A stretch of DNA of 64,000 nt, from NCBI RefSeq assembly GCF_021728535.1, contig NZ_JAKKDU010000011.1, positions 1-64,000 of the forward strand, in the 5' to 3' direction. Under the pieces are notes generated by a model. That model did no database searches. It had not been told where the DNA came from and saw only the letters and a list, made by a program, of their open reading frames with translations. Position numbers and translations under genes: made by a program. This DNA is from Wocania arenilitoris (GTDB lineage Bacteria; Bacteroidota; Bacteroidia; Flavobacteriales; Flavobacteriaceae). Shown here piece by piece: positions 1 to 8,713 of the stretch; position 1 is the stretch's first letter, and each line of letters starts with the position of its first letter.

Positions 1-150
1 GAACCTTGATTGCGGTCGGACTTAAATGTACCAATGCGAAAACCGGCCTCGACAAGGAGCCTCCATAAAGATACGATTCGTTAGCAAAAAAACTCAACTG
101 ATTTTTTAGTAGGGAGATTGCATTAAACGAAACTTTCCAAAAAACAACAA
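1..150. other. Unassigned left-edge segment, locally GC-richer
   Basis: The first ~70 bases are about half G+C by my count, clearly higher than the AT-rich surroundings. On the plus strand one frame is open from the window edge and stops at 66-68. On the minus strand another frame is open across the segment, with no start codon in view. I recognise neither translation. It could be the end of a gene, a mobile-element fragment or a structured RNA cut by the window edge. Confidence 0.2.
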
Positions 151-843
151 CTAAAACGAAATCACAGCTCCCAAAACCAACATCGTTTGGTTTCCTTTAA
201 ACTTAGAATCACCACCAGAAGCATCAACAGTTTTAGAGTTTAATTTGTTTAGAATATTTGTAAACCCATAAATGTATTGGGCTTTAAGCTTAAGGTTTTT
301 AATTCCAACCGATGCGCCAATTACGCCATTAATATTAAATTGAGAAATATTTGTAATGTTTTCTGCAGTTAAATTGCTGTAATTATTAATATAATAGCTT
401 TTCTTGCTTTCATCTTTAAGCTCTAATTTTCCGTTGTATTGTAGCATAGGACCCAAATCAATAGTAAAATAATTAGGCGCTACTTTTATATGCATAAGCA
501 TTGCTACTTGAGCTGCAAACATTTTATAATCAATAAATTCATTGGGGTTGCTATTACTTAATTGCGTTGGTCTTGCAGAAATATCAATACTACTTTCAGA
601 AAGTTGCATACCAAAACTAATATTATACCATCTGTTAGGAATATCAACAGTTGAAGACAGCCCACCTGAAAATCCGTTCGATGAATTAGTTATAAAGTTA
701 TCGGTGGTAATATTAAATTGAGTAATTCCTCCTGTTATACCAATACCATTGCTAATACTATAATTTCCTTTTTGCGAAAAACTTTTTGTAACAAAACACA
801 GTAAAAGCGCTACTAATAAGAAAGGTTGTTTAAATTTCATCAT
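151..843 (-). CDS. PorT-like outer-membrane beta-barrel protein
   Basis: The product of about 231 residues begins with a clear signal peptide (basic MMKFKQP, hydrophobic core, cleavage near SFSQ). It continues as alternating short strands and glycine/asparagine turns and ends in a strand with a terminal phenylalanine (LGAVISF), as expected for a small outer-membrane barrel of the porin/PorT-like group. I chose the MM pair at about 838-843 as start because the longer frame to 900 would put an unlikely extension before the signal peptide. It lies divergently to the SPFH gene with a 72 bp gap. The exact role is unknown: barrels of this type are abundant in Flavobacteriaceae and diverge fast. Confidence 0.6.
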   Translation of the reverse strand: MMKFKQPFLLVALLLCFVTKSFSQKGNYSISNGIGITGGITQFNITTDNFITNSSNGFSGGLSSTVDIPNRWYNISFGMQLSESSIDISARPTQLSNSNPNEFIDYKMFAAQVAMLMHIKVAPNYFTIDLGPMLQYNGKLELKDESKKSYYINNYSNLTAENITNISQFNINGVIGASVGIKNLKLKAQYIYGFTNILNKLNSKTVDASGGDSKFKGNQTMLVLGAVISF

Positions 844-915
844 TTGGGTAATAAACAGCCAAATATAGTATAATTTTTGTATCTTAATTTTTCTAACCAT
901 TTTAATGTATTTATT

Positions 916-1836
916 ATGAACTTATTTTTTATTCCTATTATCCTTTTCGGATTAATCATATTAATCTCTGCTTTCTTTATTGTTAAGCAACAAACCGCTG
1001 TGATTGTTGAACGTTTTGGTAGATTTCAAATCATTCGTCATTCTGGTTTGCAAATGAAAATTCCTTTAGTAGACCGAATTGCTGGTCGATTAAGCTTAAA
1101 AATTCAGCAACTTGATGTTATCATTGAAACTAAAACTTTAGACGATGTGTTTGTTCGCTTAAAAGTATCAGTACAATACAAAGTAATTCGCGATAAGGTT
1201 TATGATGCTTTTTATAAATTAGATTATCCGCACGATCAAATTACATCTTACGTTTTTGATGTAGTGCGTGCCGAAGTACCTAAAATGAAACTAGACGATG
1301 TGTTTGTTAAAAAAGACGATATTGCTATTGCGGTTAAAGCTGAATTGAACGATGCTATGATCGATTATGGTTACGATATTATTAAAACTCTTGTAACCGA
1401 TATTGATCCTGATGCTCAAGTAAAAGAAGCCATGAATAGAATTAATGCTTCTGAGCGTGAAAAAATAGCTGCACAATTTGAAGGTGATGCTGCTCGTATT
1501 TTAATTGTTGAAAAAGCAAAAGCCGAGGCTGAAAGCAAGCGTTTACAAGGTCAAGGTATTGCAGACCAACGTCGTGAAATTGCGCGTGGTTTAGAGGAGT
1601 CGGTAGAAGTTTTAAATCGTGTTGGTATTAATAGTCAAGAAGCTTCTGCATTAATTGTTGTTACTCAACATTACGATACCCTACAATCATTAGGTGAAGA
1701 AACTAATAGTAATTTAATTCTTTTGCCAAATGCACCACAAGCCGGAAGCAATATGCTAAATGATATGGTTGCTAGTTTTGCAGCAAGTAACCAAATTGGT
1801 GAAGCCATGAAAAACGCTAAGAAGAAGAACGAATAA
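916..1836 (+). CDS. SPFH/Band 7 (stomatin-like) membrane protein
   Basis: The protein of 306 residues has one N-terminal transmembrane helix (residues ~2-24, FFIPIILFGLIILISAFF), then the SPFH domain (GRFQIIRHSGLQMKIPLVDRI, followed by VSVQYKV) and a coiled-coil charged segment rich in A/E/K (EREKIAAQFEGDAARILIV). Stomatin/paraslipin proteins of this kind oligomerise at the inner membrane and are linked to membrane microdomains and protease control. The ATG at 916 was preferred over the one at 877 because it starts directly before the membrane anchor. A strong terminator follows the gene, so it is probably transcribed alone. Confidence 0.88.
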   Translation: MNLFFIPIILFGLIILISAFFIVKQQTAVIVERFGRFQIIRHSGLQMKIPLVDRIAGRLSLKIQQLDVIIETKTLDDVFVRLKVSVQYKVIRDKVYDAFYKLDYPHDQITSYVFDVVRAEVPKMKLDDVFVKKDDIAIAVKAELNDAMIDYGYDIIKTLVTDIDPDAQVKEAMNRINASEREKIAAQFEGDAARILIVEKAKAEAESKRLQGQGIADQRREIARGLEESVEVLNRVGINSQEASALIVVTQHYDTLQSLGEETNSNLILLPNAPQAGSNMLNDMVASFAASNQIGEAMKNAKKKNE

Positions 1837-1856
1837 ATTTTCTTTTTAATATAAAC

Positions 1857-1892
1857 AAACCCTCTAGAATCATCTTTTAGAGGGTTTTATTT
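1857..1892 (+). terminator. Rho-independent terminator after the SPFH gene
   Basis: A perfect 10-bp stem (AAACCCTCTA with TAGAGGGTTT, loop of about 11 nt) is followed by a T-rich tract and lies 20 bp past the stop codon of the SPFH gene. Confidence 0.85.
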
Positions 1893-1906
1893 TGTTACTT
1901 TAAACC

Positions 1907-2398
1907 ATGAAGAAAAATACTTTAATTGTTTTAGGATCTCCTAATTCTCCTGAAGGGGTTTTAAGTGATATATCTAGAAGTAGATTAAACTATTGTGCTA
2001 GCTTATACACCAAAGGTAGTTTTGTGCTTTGTACTGGTGGATGGGGTGATCATTTTAATACATCTAGTAAACCTCATGCTGAATATTCTAAAGCATATTT
2101 AATTAAAAATGGAATTCCTAAGGACGCCTTTTTAGACTTCGCATTATCATCAAATACCGTTGACGATGCTGTAAAAATTAAACCTGTTGTAGAAAAATTA
2201 GACAATGTGCACCTAACAATTATTACCTCAGAATATCATTTAGAAAGGGTAAAATTAATTTTTAATGAAATCTTAAACCCTTTTGAATTGGAGTTTGTTG
2301 GAGTTAAATCTAACCTTAGTAAAGATGTTTACAATAAACTAGTTGCTCACGAAAAAAAAGCGGTAAAATCGATTTTAGATAACGGATTATATTACTAA
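1907..2398 (+). CDS. YdcF/SanA-like DUF218 family protein
   Basis: The 163-residue protein shows the DUF218 pattern: an N-terminal strand LIVLGSPNSPEG, a glycine-rich turn after a strand (LCTGGWGD), EYSKAYLIKNGIP, a serine-asparagine-threonine turn (SSNTVDDA) and TIITSEYHLERVKLIF. Members of this Rossmann-like family (YdcF, SanA, ElyC) are tied to cell-envelope functions, but no reaction is settled. There is no signal peptide or membrane anchor, so this looks like the soluble YdcF-type branch. Its last 4 bp overlap the end of the convergent gene at 2395. Confidence 0.72.
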   Translation: MKKNTLIVLGSPNSPEGVLSDISRSRLNYCASLYTKGSFVLCTGGWGDHFNTSSKPHAEYSKAYLIKNGIPKDAFLDFALSSNTVDDAVKIKPVVEKLDNVHLTIITSEYHLERVKLIFNEILNPFELEFVGVKSNLSKDVYNKLVAHEKKAVKSILDNGLYY

Positions 2399-3564
2399 AT
2401 TAAATCCGCTTTAAACGGATGTCTTTCTTCCCACTTTTTTATTGGATTCATGTATTTTACAATACACTTTAAAACCGTATTGGCAATAAAATTATTAGTG
2501 TGCTTTAAATACACATGCATTGTTTTGGGTTTTGCTCCAATTGAGCTTTTAATTTCCATTGCGGTTCTAGCATAGACAATGGTTTTAAAGTTGTTTTCAA
2601 TACCAAAAAACGCCATATTAAACAGCATGTTTAAATACATTTGATACTTTTTCTGCAAGTCTTTGTTGTAACCTAAAAAGTACGTTTCTAAAACGTCATC
2701 ATTTAAAATTAAAGTATAAAACCCAACCAATTCTTCATTTAAAAAGAAACCAAAAACTTTAAATTTTTCACCTAAGTTTACCTTTAGTTTATAAAAATGT
2801 TTTTTGTGCAACTTAAACGAATTAACACCTGCATTATCCGAAACAGTTTCATACAGTTTAAAAATAGTATCAGAATTGTTTTTAATAAATTCTTCGTTTA
2901 GCTCTTTACAATCAATATTTGTAGCTTTTTTCCGAGCCGTTTTATAGCGTCTATAATACTTTTTATTGAATGATGCTATGTAGTTTTCTGGTGTTTTCCA
3001 AGTATCTAAAATAGCAAGTATCATATTTGGCTGAACTTGTACTTTGTATAAATTATTGACTTTAAAAAATTCTGAGCTTTCATGAATCGTATCATTTTCA
3101 AAATAATCTTTAAAAGCAATGATGCGTATCTTTTTATTAAACTCAGATTTAATTTTGGTTGTTAAATGGCTTAATGCTTTTTCAAGTTGCATTAAATACT
3201 CACTTTGCGAAATTTCTAGCGAATTAAAGTAAATTCCATGTTGCCCTGTATGCATTAAATTACCAACAATTAATGCATTTCCTTTTATGATTTTTGATAC
3301 TAATTGCTTTGCAGATTTTTTAATAATATTGCTTGAAGTCTTTCTAAATATATCATCCAAATACATTTCTACGCGCTGTATAATAGCAATACCAACTAGT
3401 TTTTTGGCATTAAAAACAGCTAAATAGTACGATGTTATATTGCTTGGAGATGATGATTCAAGTGTTTTTAAAAATGCTTTTTTTAAAAAAATATCATAAT
3501 TTGGAAGTACATCCCAGGAATCGGGAAGTTTATTAACTGTAGTATATAGTTTATAATGTATCAA
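2395..3564 (-). CDS. GNAT/FemAB-like N-acyltransferase, TTG start
   Basis: This is a 389-residue soluble protein. The middle (RRYKTARKKAT) and the C-terminal half (KVFGFFLNEELVGFYTLILNDDVLETYFLGYN) resemble the tandem GNAT fold of FemAB-type or peptidogalycan acyltransferase-like proteins. I assign the fold only: substrate and exact family are unsure. The start codon at 3562-3564 is TTG. I see no in-frame ATG nearby upstream, and MIHYKLYTTVNKLP is a plausible N terminus. It converges on the DUF218 gene with a 4 bp overlap. Confidence 0.55.
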   Translation of the reverse strand: MIHYKLYTTVNKLPDSWDVLPNYDIFLKKAFLKTLESSSPSNITSYYLAVFNAKKLVGIAIIQRVEMYLDDIFRKTSSNIIKKSAKQLVSKIIKGNALIVGNLMHTGQHGIYFNSLEISQSEYLMQLEKALSHLTTKIKSEFNKKIRIIAFKDYFENDTIHESSEFFKVNNLYKVQVQPNMILAILDTWKTPENYIASFNKKYYRRYKTARKKATNIDCKELNEEFIKNNSDTIFKLYETVSDNAGVNSFKLHKKHFYKLKVNLGEKFKVFGFFLNEELVGFYTLILNDDVLETYFLGYNKDLQKKYQMYLNMLFNMAFFGIENNFKTIVYARTAMEIKSSIGAKPKTMHVYLKHTNNFIANTVLKCIVKYMNPIKKWEERHPFKADLI

Positions 3565-3572
3565 TACAAAAG

Positions 3573-3606
3573 AAAAAAGACCGAAGTTAAATACCTCAGT
3601 CTTTAA
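3573..3606 (-). terminator. Probable terminator downstream of the DUF1761 gene
   Basis: AAAGACCGA pairs with TCAGTCTTT with one mismatch around an 11-nt loop, and an A-run on the plus strand (T-run on the minus strand) follows in the minus direction. It sits between the DUF1761 stop and the next minus-strand gene. Confidence 0.55.
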
Positions 3607-3630
3607 ATGTGTTAAAAAATTACAAAATTT

Positions 3631-4116
3631 TTACATTCCACAAAGTATCGCCCCCATAACCGCAAGAGTAACAATCCAATATCCGGCGTTTATAAAAATG
3701 TATTTAGCACTTTTACGTTCAAATAAAGCGTTAGTCCCAATAATTGGAAGCGCAACTAAGATTCCTGCTAATGTACCATGTAGCGCGCCATGTTTAAATG
3801 TTCTAAAGGCTGTTCCGTAATCTGCCATAAAGGCTTCAAACGATGGTAAAGCATTAGTTGGGTCTCCTCCTACCATTCCTAGTGCTCCCCATTGGGGATT
3901 TGTCATTTGCATAAGTTGAACGGCTAGTAATACAGCAAAAAATAAAGCTAATCCAAATATTTTAGCCATATTTCCACCTTTCATTTTTTCTTCTGTCATT
4001 CCAGAAGCTTGCATCCATGCATTTCCAAATACTTTTGGGTTGTACCATATAAATCCCACAACTAATGCAGCAACTGCAGCAATTGGGATTGCTATAAGGT
4101 TAATTGGCATTTCCAT
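3631..4116 (-). CDS. DUF1761 family integral membrane protein
   Basis: The 161-residue protein matches the DUF1761 layout: helix 1 (INLIAIPIAAVAALVVGFIWY) followed by NPKVFGNAWM, then helices near residues 50-70, 108-126 and 138-160. It probably has four transmembrane segments and no signal peptide. The family function is unknown. The motif WYNPKVFGNAW is the family's conserved feature. It stands alone between the acyltransferase gene and glnS. Confidence 0.82.
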   Translation of the reverse strand: MEMPINLIAIPIAAVAALVVGFIWYNPKVFGNAWMQASGMTEEKMKGGNMAKIFGLALFFAVLLAVQLMQMTNPQWGALGMVGGDPTNALPSFEAFMADYGTAFRTFKHGALHGTLAGILVALPIIGTNALFERKSAKYIFINAGYWIVTLAVMGAILCGM

Positions 4117-4192
4117 ATGTTTTTAGTTTTAGTTAGAAGATAAATATAACTAAAATTAAAATATGTGTTTAAGTTTTAACACTTTATAGTAC

Positions 4193-6217
4193 TTAAAGTG
4201 CTTCAGCTTCGGCTACTAACAACTCGTTTTTATCTTCTAAAGCTTTAGAAATAAAATTATTTATAGCCTCGTTTCGCTCTAATCCATTTTCTAGTAAAAC
4301 ACCTAAAGTTAACGTTGCAGCTATACGAGTTCCTGCTTTTTTTACCGCTGTATTAAACAATGGTTCTAAATCTTCATACGAGACATTTTTAGCTAATTCT
4401 TGAATTTCAGATTTAACTTTTAACTGTTTTTCTTCAGGGAGATTTGTATATTTTTTTCCCAATTGCTGAATGACACTAATTGCTTTTCGTTGATTTTGTT
4501 GCTGCAGTTTTTCTTGGTTTTGATTCATGCTATTTTTAGGCTTACTTCGACTATGCTCAGCACTAGTTTTTTTTGCCCAAGAATCTCTTAATCCAACAGT
4601 CTTGTTAAATACTAATTTTTCTCCAATAGAATCAACATTAAAATAGCCTAAACGTTGAAACTGAAACCTATCGCCAATTTTAGCTTCTTTTAAACTAGGT
4701 TCAATAAAAGCATCAATTACTTTTAGTGAATTTGGATTAATAAAATCTAAAAACGTTTTATCGGTATGGCTATCTGGAGCTTCATCCATAAACAGCCTAT
4801 CGTATTCTCTAACCTCAGCTTTTATAGCATGTTGTATAGAGACCCAATGCAAAGTTCCTTTTACTTTTTTTGAAGTGTCTTCACTATATGTACAATGTAC
4901 TTCGGTAATATTTCCATTAGAATCTTTTACTACGCTTTCTGCTTTAATAATATAGGCGTTTTTAAGCCTTACTTCGCCACCTAATCTTAATCTAAAAAAC
5001 TTATTTCCAGCGTCTTCTTTAAAATCTTCTTTTTCAATATATAATTCACGAGAAAATGGCACTTTTCTATAACCTGCACTATTATCTTCTTGATTATTCT
5101 CGGCATCTAACCATTCTACTTTATCCTCTGGATAATTTGTTATTACTAGTTTTATAGGATTTAAAACAGCCATAACGCGCGGAGCAGTTTTATTTAAATC
5201 CTCACGAATACAAAACTCTAAAAGCGAAACATCTATAACATTATCTCTTTTTGCAACACCTGCTGTTTCTACAAACTTTTTTAGCGCTTTTGGCGTGTAA
5301 CCACGACGACGCAAGCCAGAAATAGTTGGCATTCTTGGGTCATCCCAACCGTTTACAATACCATCTTCTACCAATTGCAATAATTTGCGTTTACTCATTA
5401 TAGTATAACTCAAATTTAAACGTGCAAACTCTCGCTGTTTAGGCAGTTTTGGATATTTGTCTTTGCTATAGGTGTAAACCTGTTCTTTAAACCAGTTATA
5501 AAGCTCTCTATGAGGTTTAAACTCAAGCGAACAAAGTGAGTGTGAAATTTGTTCAATGTAATCACTTTCGCCATGAGTCCAATCATACATGGGATAAATA
5601 CACCAATCGTTTCCTGTTCTGTGGTGATGCTTCTTTAAAATACGATACATAATTGGGTCGCGCATCAGCATATTAGTGTGCTGCATATCAATTTTTGCAC
5701 GTAAAATATGAGTGCCTTCTTCAAATTCACCATCTTTCATGCGCTTAAAAAGATCTAAATTTTCATCAACACCCCTACTTCGGTAAGGACCATCAACTCC
5801 GGGTTGGGTTGGCGTTCCTTTTTGTTCTGCCATAGCTTCACTAGATTGTGAATCTACATAAGCCTTTCCATCTTTAATAAGTAAAACTGCCCAATCGTAA
5901 AGTTGCTGAAAATAATCTGACGAGTACAACTCATTAGCCCAAGTATATCCCAACCACTTAATATCTCGCTTAATAGCATCTACATATTCTTGCTCCTCTT
6001 TAGCTGGATTAGTATCATCAAATCTTAAATTTACTGGTGCATTGTATTTTTCACCTAAACCAAAGCTAATTCCTATGGCTTTAGTATGACCAATATGTAA
6101 ATATCCATTTGGTTCTGGTGGAAAACGAAAACGCAACTCGTTATTAGGCATACCATTGGCTAAATCTTCTTCTATAATTTGCTCTAAAAAATTTAGTGGT
6201 TTTTTTTCTTCAGACAT
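4193..6217 (-). CDS. glnS: Glutamine--tRNA ligase with C-terminal YqeY-like domain
   Basis: This class I synthetase charges tRNA-Gln with glutamine. It has the HIGH motif (PEPNGYLHIGHTKAI) near residue 40, an MSK motif (TIMSKRKL), and the GlnRS anticodon-binding beta-barrels to about residue 545. The last ~115 residues (from about 560, KLQQQNQRKAISVIQQL onward) are helical and match the YqeY/GatB-tail-like extension described as a GlnRS/YqeY fusion. At 674 residues it is some 120 longer than E. coli GlnRS. The ATG at 6215-6217 (MSEEKKPLNF) was preferred to an in-frame TTG at 6229. The extension probably helps tRNA binding, as shown for Deinococcus GlnRS. Confidence 0.95.
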   Translation of the reverse strand: MSEEKKPLNFLEQIIEEDLANGMPNNELRFRFPPEPNGYLHIGHTKAIGISFGLGEKYNAPVNLRFDDTNPAKEEQEYVDAIKRDIKWLGYTWANELYSSDYFQQLYDWAVLLIKDGKAYVDSQSSEAMAEQKGTPTQPGVDGPYRSRGVDENLDLFKRMKDGEFEEGTHILRAKIDMQHTNMLMRDPIMYRILKKHHHRTGNDWCIYPMYDWTHGESDYIEQISHSLCSLEFKPHRELYNWFKEQVYTYSKDKYPKLPKQREFARLNLSYTIMSKRKLLQLVEDGIVNGWDDPRMPTISGLRRRGYTPKALKKFVETAGVAKRDNVIDVSLLEFCIREDLNKTAPRVMAVLNPIKLVITNYPEDKVEWLDAENNQEDNSAGYRKVPFSRELYIEKEDFKEDAGNKFFRLRLGGEVRLKNAYIIKAESVVKDSNGNITEVHCTYSEDTSKKVKGTLHWVSIQHAIKAEVREYDRLFMDEAPDSHTDKTFLDFINPNSLKVIDAFIEPSLKEAKIGDRFQFQRLGYFNVDSIGEKLVFNKTVGLRDSWAKKTSAEHSRSKPKNSMNQNQEKLQQQNQRKAISVIQQLGKKYTNLPEEKQLKVKSEIQELAKNVSYEDLEPLFNTAVKKAGTRIAATLTLGVLLENGLERNEAINNFISKALEDKNELLVAEAEAL

Positions 6218-6316
6218 AAAAATTGGCAACTCTATTTAATAGCTTTTAAAAACTAATAATATTAAACAAAATATTGTGCAAAATTAGGTAATTTTGATGA
6301 CTTAAAATGACATCTG

Positions 6317-6679
6317 ATGGGAATTATAAAAGTTGAAAATATTCGAGTATTTGCTTATCATGGCTGCTTAAAAGAAGAGACAAAAATAGGCAGTGATTAT
6401 CGTGTAGATTTGCAGGTTAAGGCTAATTTACAGCAATCTGCAAAAACAGATAAATTAATGGACACAGTTGACTATGTGTTTTTAAATCGAGTGATTAAAG
6501 AAGAGATGAATAAGCCCTCTAAACTACTAGAAACAGTAGCAAGACGTATTTTAGATAGAATCTTTAATGAGGATGGTTTAGTGAAAAAAGCATCAGTTAG
6601 TATTAGCAAACTAAACCCACCTATTGGTGGCGATGTTGAGCGTGTAACGATAAAAATGACTGATAAGCGTAAAAAATAA
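6317..6679 (+). CDS. folB: Dihydroneopterin aldolase
   Basis: This 120-residue enzyme of folate synthesis converts 7,8-dihydroneopterin to 6-hydroxymethyl-dihydropterin and glycolaldehyde. It shows the family's N-terminal strand with the catalytic region FAYHGCLKEE near residue 15, then VDYVFLNRVI and LLETVARRI. The C-terminal KLNPPIGGDVERV carries the conserved lysine-proline element. The length is normal. It is divergent from glnS and followed by the tRNA-Cys promoter. Confidence 0.93.
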   Translation: MGIIKVENIRVFAYHGCLKEETKIGSDYRVDLQVKANLQQSAKTDKLMDTVDYVFLNRVIKEEMNKPSKLLETVARRILDRIFNEDGLVKKASVSISKLNPPIGGDVERVTIKMTDKRKK

Positions 6680-6682
6680 CAT

Positions 6683-6717
6683 TTTGTAAGGAAAAGTCAT
6701 ATTTTTTTTTACATTTG
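6683..6717 (+). promoter_or_regulatory. Bacteroidota-type promoter for tRNA-Cys
   Basis: A TTTTG (-33 element) is separated by 23 nt from TACATTTG, an exact TAnnTTTG -7 box at 6710-6717, some 60 bp before the tRNA. Confidence 0.55.
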
Positions 6718-6778
6718 CAGCAAGTTTTTGATTCCCTCTCAAGACAACATTAAACACAATTTAATAGTAAAATATTAA

Positions 6779-6849
6779 GGCGTCGTGGCCGAGTGGCTAG
6801 GCAGAGGTCTGCAAAACCTTCTACAGCGGTTCGAATCCGCTCGACGCCT
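6779..6849 (+). tRNA. tRNA-Cys (GCA)
   Basis: A full cloverleaf can be drawn. The acceptor arm GGCGTCG pairs with CGACGCC, with discriminator T (U73, the cysteine identity base). The anticodon loop contains GCA within CTGCAAA, and a GGTTCGAATCC T arm is present. The 3' CCA is not encoded. Confidence 0.95.
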
Positions 6850-6853
6850 CAAC

Positions 6854-6888
6854 AAAAAGAGATGTTTTTTAAAAGTATCTCTTTTTTG
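6854..6888 (+). terminator. Terminator after tRNA-Cys
   Basis: AAAAAGAGAT pairs perfectly with ATCTCTTTTT across a 13-nt loop, directly after the tRNA and followed by more T residues. Confidence 0.8.
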
Positions 6889-6928
6889 TTTTTATAAATT
6901 TTAATCATTTAAAAAAAGTGCTTACCTG

Positions 6929-7627
6929 CTAGTCTGATAATTTGTCTTTTATTGGATTTATTTGTTCTAATTTGTCTTTTATTCTTTTTTGTTCATCTGG
7001 AAAAAAACCTTGTACCAAAAGTAAAACCCCAAAGCCAAGAATTACTAATGCTATTATTTTTTTTGTCTTAAAAATAAGCCTTGGTGTTAATTGGTTTTTT
7101 AATTTTTTTGCTAATGCTATTTTAACCAAGTCTATCAAAAAATAAACAATAAGTATTGTGGATAAAAAAACGACAACACCATCTTTTGATTCAGTTAATG
7201 AGTTTCCCAGTACTATAAATGCAACCCAACCTAATAAAACGCCAATATTTATAAAATTAAGTAAAAATCCTTTTAAAAAAAGTTTGCCATAGCCTTTTTT
7301 TATTTCAACTTTATGATATTCTCTAACAATTTCTCGAAATGATTTTGAGGTTTTTATAAAAGAAATAACACCATAAGTAACTAATAAAACGCCACCAAAA
7401 ATTAAAAAACTAGGATCATCTTTTACTTTTTCTAATAGCTTATTGGTACTGTAAAAAGCAATGATAATGAATAGAATATCGGCAAACATAACGCCGCAAT
7501 CAAAAATTAAAGCGCTTTTAAACCCTTTTGTTGCGCTGGTTTCTAAAAGCACAAAAAACACTGGTCCTATTGTAAAGGCTAATATAAAACCAAAAGGTAT
7601 CGCTGCTAAAATATCATCAAACATCAT
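6929..7627 (-). CDS. LysE/RhtB family amino-acid exporter
   Basis: The protein of 232 residues has about six hydrophobic segments. The N-terminal motif IPFGFILAFTIGPVFFVLLET is the LysE/RhtB hallmark (GPxxF in helix 1). A lysine-rich loop separates helices 3 and 4. It probably exports an amino acid or a similar small metabolite across the inner membrane, but the substrate cannot be read from the sequence. Two Met codons start the frame and either may be used. The gene is alone, with the tRNA terminator close to its stop. Confidence 0.85.
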   Translation of the reverse strand: MMFDDILAAIPFGFILAFTIGPVFFVLLETSATKGFKSALIFDCGVMFADILFIIIAFYSTNKLLEKVKDDPSFLIFGGVLLVTYGVISFIKTSKSFREIVREYHKVEIKKGYGKLFLKGFLLNFINIGVLLGWVAFIVLGNSLTESKDGVVVFLSTILIVYFLIDLVKIALAKKLKNQLTPRLIFKTKKIIALVILGFGVLLLVQGFFPDEQKRIKDKLEQINPIKDKLSD

Positions 7628-7701
7628 TGAGAGAAGGTTTACACAAAGTAAAGAAATATTTTATGATTATTAAATGTCTTTTAAACAGTATTTAAAAAAG
7701 A

Positions 7702-7727
7702 AAACCCACCTCAAACAGTGGGTTTAA
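7702..7727 (-). terminator. Terminator after the DUF2807 gene
   Basis: AAACCCAC pairs with GTGGGTTT across an 8-nt loop. The minus-strand side runs into a T tract, so it fits termination of the gene ending at 7743. Confidence 0.75.
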
Positions 7728-7742
7728 AATATAATTAAACTT

Positions 7743-8417
7743 TTAATTCATACGTTTTACACGACCGCCAAAAACGCTGCTTTCATTTACATTTTCTGGA
7801 TCTCCGTAAATAAACACATCGCCTCCAGCTCTTATTTTAATATCAACCAATTTAGATGCATTTACATAAGCCTCTCCTGCGGCTCTAACAGCAACTTCTG
7901 TATTGTCTGTTATTAATTCTTCTGCTTTGTAAACACCTCCTGTTAACAATGATACTTTTTGGTTTTTTGATTTTCCAGAAGTTATTATTACTCCTCCAGT
8001 AACAGATTTAATATTGGCGTAACTAACATTTAATTTAACATCTATCTTTGCGCCTTCTTGCGCCTTTAAATCAATTTCAAACTGCTTTATTTTATCTTTT
8101 GAATGTACATGTGCACCTTCGTTAACATCAATTACTTGTATAGAAGTATAATACAGTTTTACTTTTGTGTTGTTGCCATCAAAAATTTCTTCTAAATTCA
8201 TTTTAATCTTTAGCTTTCCGTTTTTGTTGTTAAGAACTACATCATTAGTATTATCGCCAGAAATAATCACTTTATTTTCTTTAGATTTTATGAGTTCAAC
8301 CTCTATTAAATCGTAAACTTTAAGTTCTGAGAATTCACCAACTGATTTTTCTATTGGGTTTTGTGCTACTGCCAGAGTTGCAATAAAAATAGCTAAAATT
8401 GAAAGTAAATTTTTCAT
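7743..8417 (-). CDS. Secreted DUF2807 (head GIN domain) protein
   Basis: The 224-residue protein has a Sec signal peptide (MKNLLSILAIFIATLAVAQ). It then has the repeated short beta-strands of a DUF2807 right-handed beta-helix: FSELKVYDLIEVELIKS, the typical NVSYANIKSVTGG, then LIDNTEVAVRAAGEAYVNA-like turns. Such proteins are very common in Bacteroidota and are probably periplasmic or surface adhesin-like, with no known activity. It ends with a strong terminator, and no other gene appears to share its transcript. Confidence 0.87.
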   Translation of the reverse strand: MKNLLSILAIFIATLAVAQNPIEKSVGEFSELKVYDLIEVELIKSKENKVIISGDNTNDVVLNNKNGKLKIKMNLEEIFDGNNTKVKLYYTSIQVIDVNEGAHVHSKDKIKQFEIDLKAQEGAKIDVKLNVSYANIKSVTGGVIITSGKSKNQKVSLLTGGVYKAEELITDNTEVAVRAAGEAYVNASKLVDIKIRAGGDVFIYGDPENVNESSVFGGRVKRMN

Positions 8418-8713
8418 AATATAATTGTAAGGGTTTTTAACATAACGCTAAATTATCAATAATTATTCCGTTGTTATTTTATTTATGAAAAAATTACAAT
8501 TATTAAAGCCCATAATGAGTATTTAGCGCAATTGACGACTAACGCTAACTTGCAAAAATTTTAAACTTTAACTGCTATACCAGTAATAGAAACAAAGAAA
8601 TTAAAAGTATTCACAAAAGAGTAATATGAAAAAAGCGGTGTTTGTTATGATGTAGGTTTACTAAACATTCTGATTGAATAAATAAAACACATTCAAAAGT
8701 CTCATAAAATCAT
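8418..8713. other. Gene-free gap of about 296 bp
   Basis: This AT-rich spacer lies between two minus-strand genes. I see no convincing ORF, RNA gene or strong hairpin. It must hold the promoter of the DUF2807 gene, but no exact TAnnTTTG box stands out on the minus strand. Confidence 0.5.
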
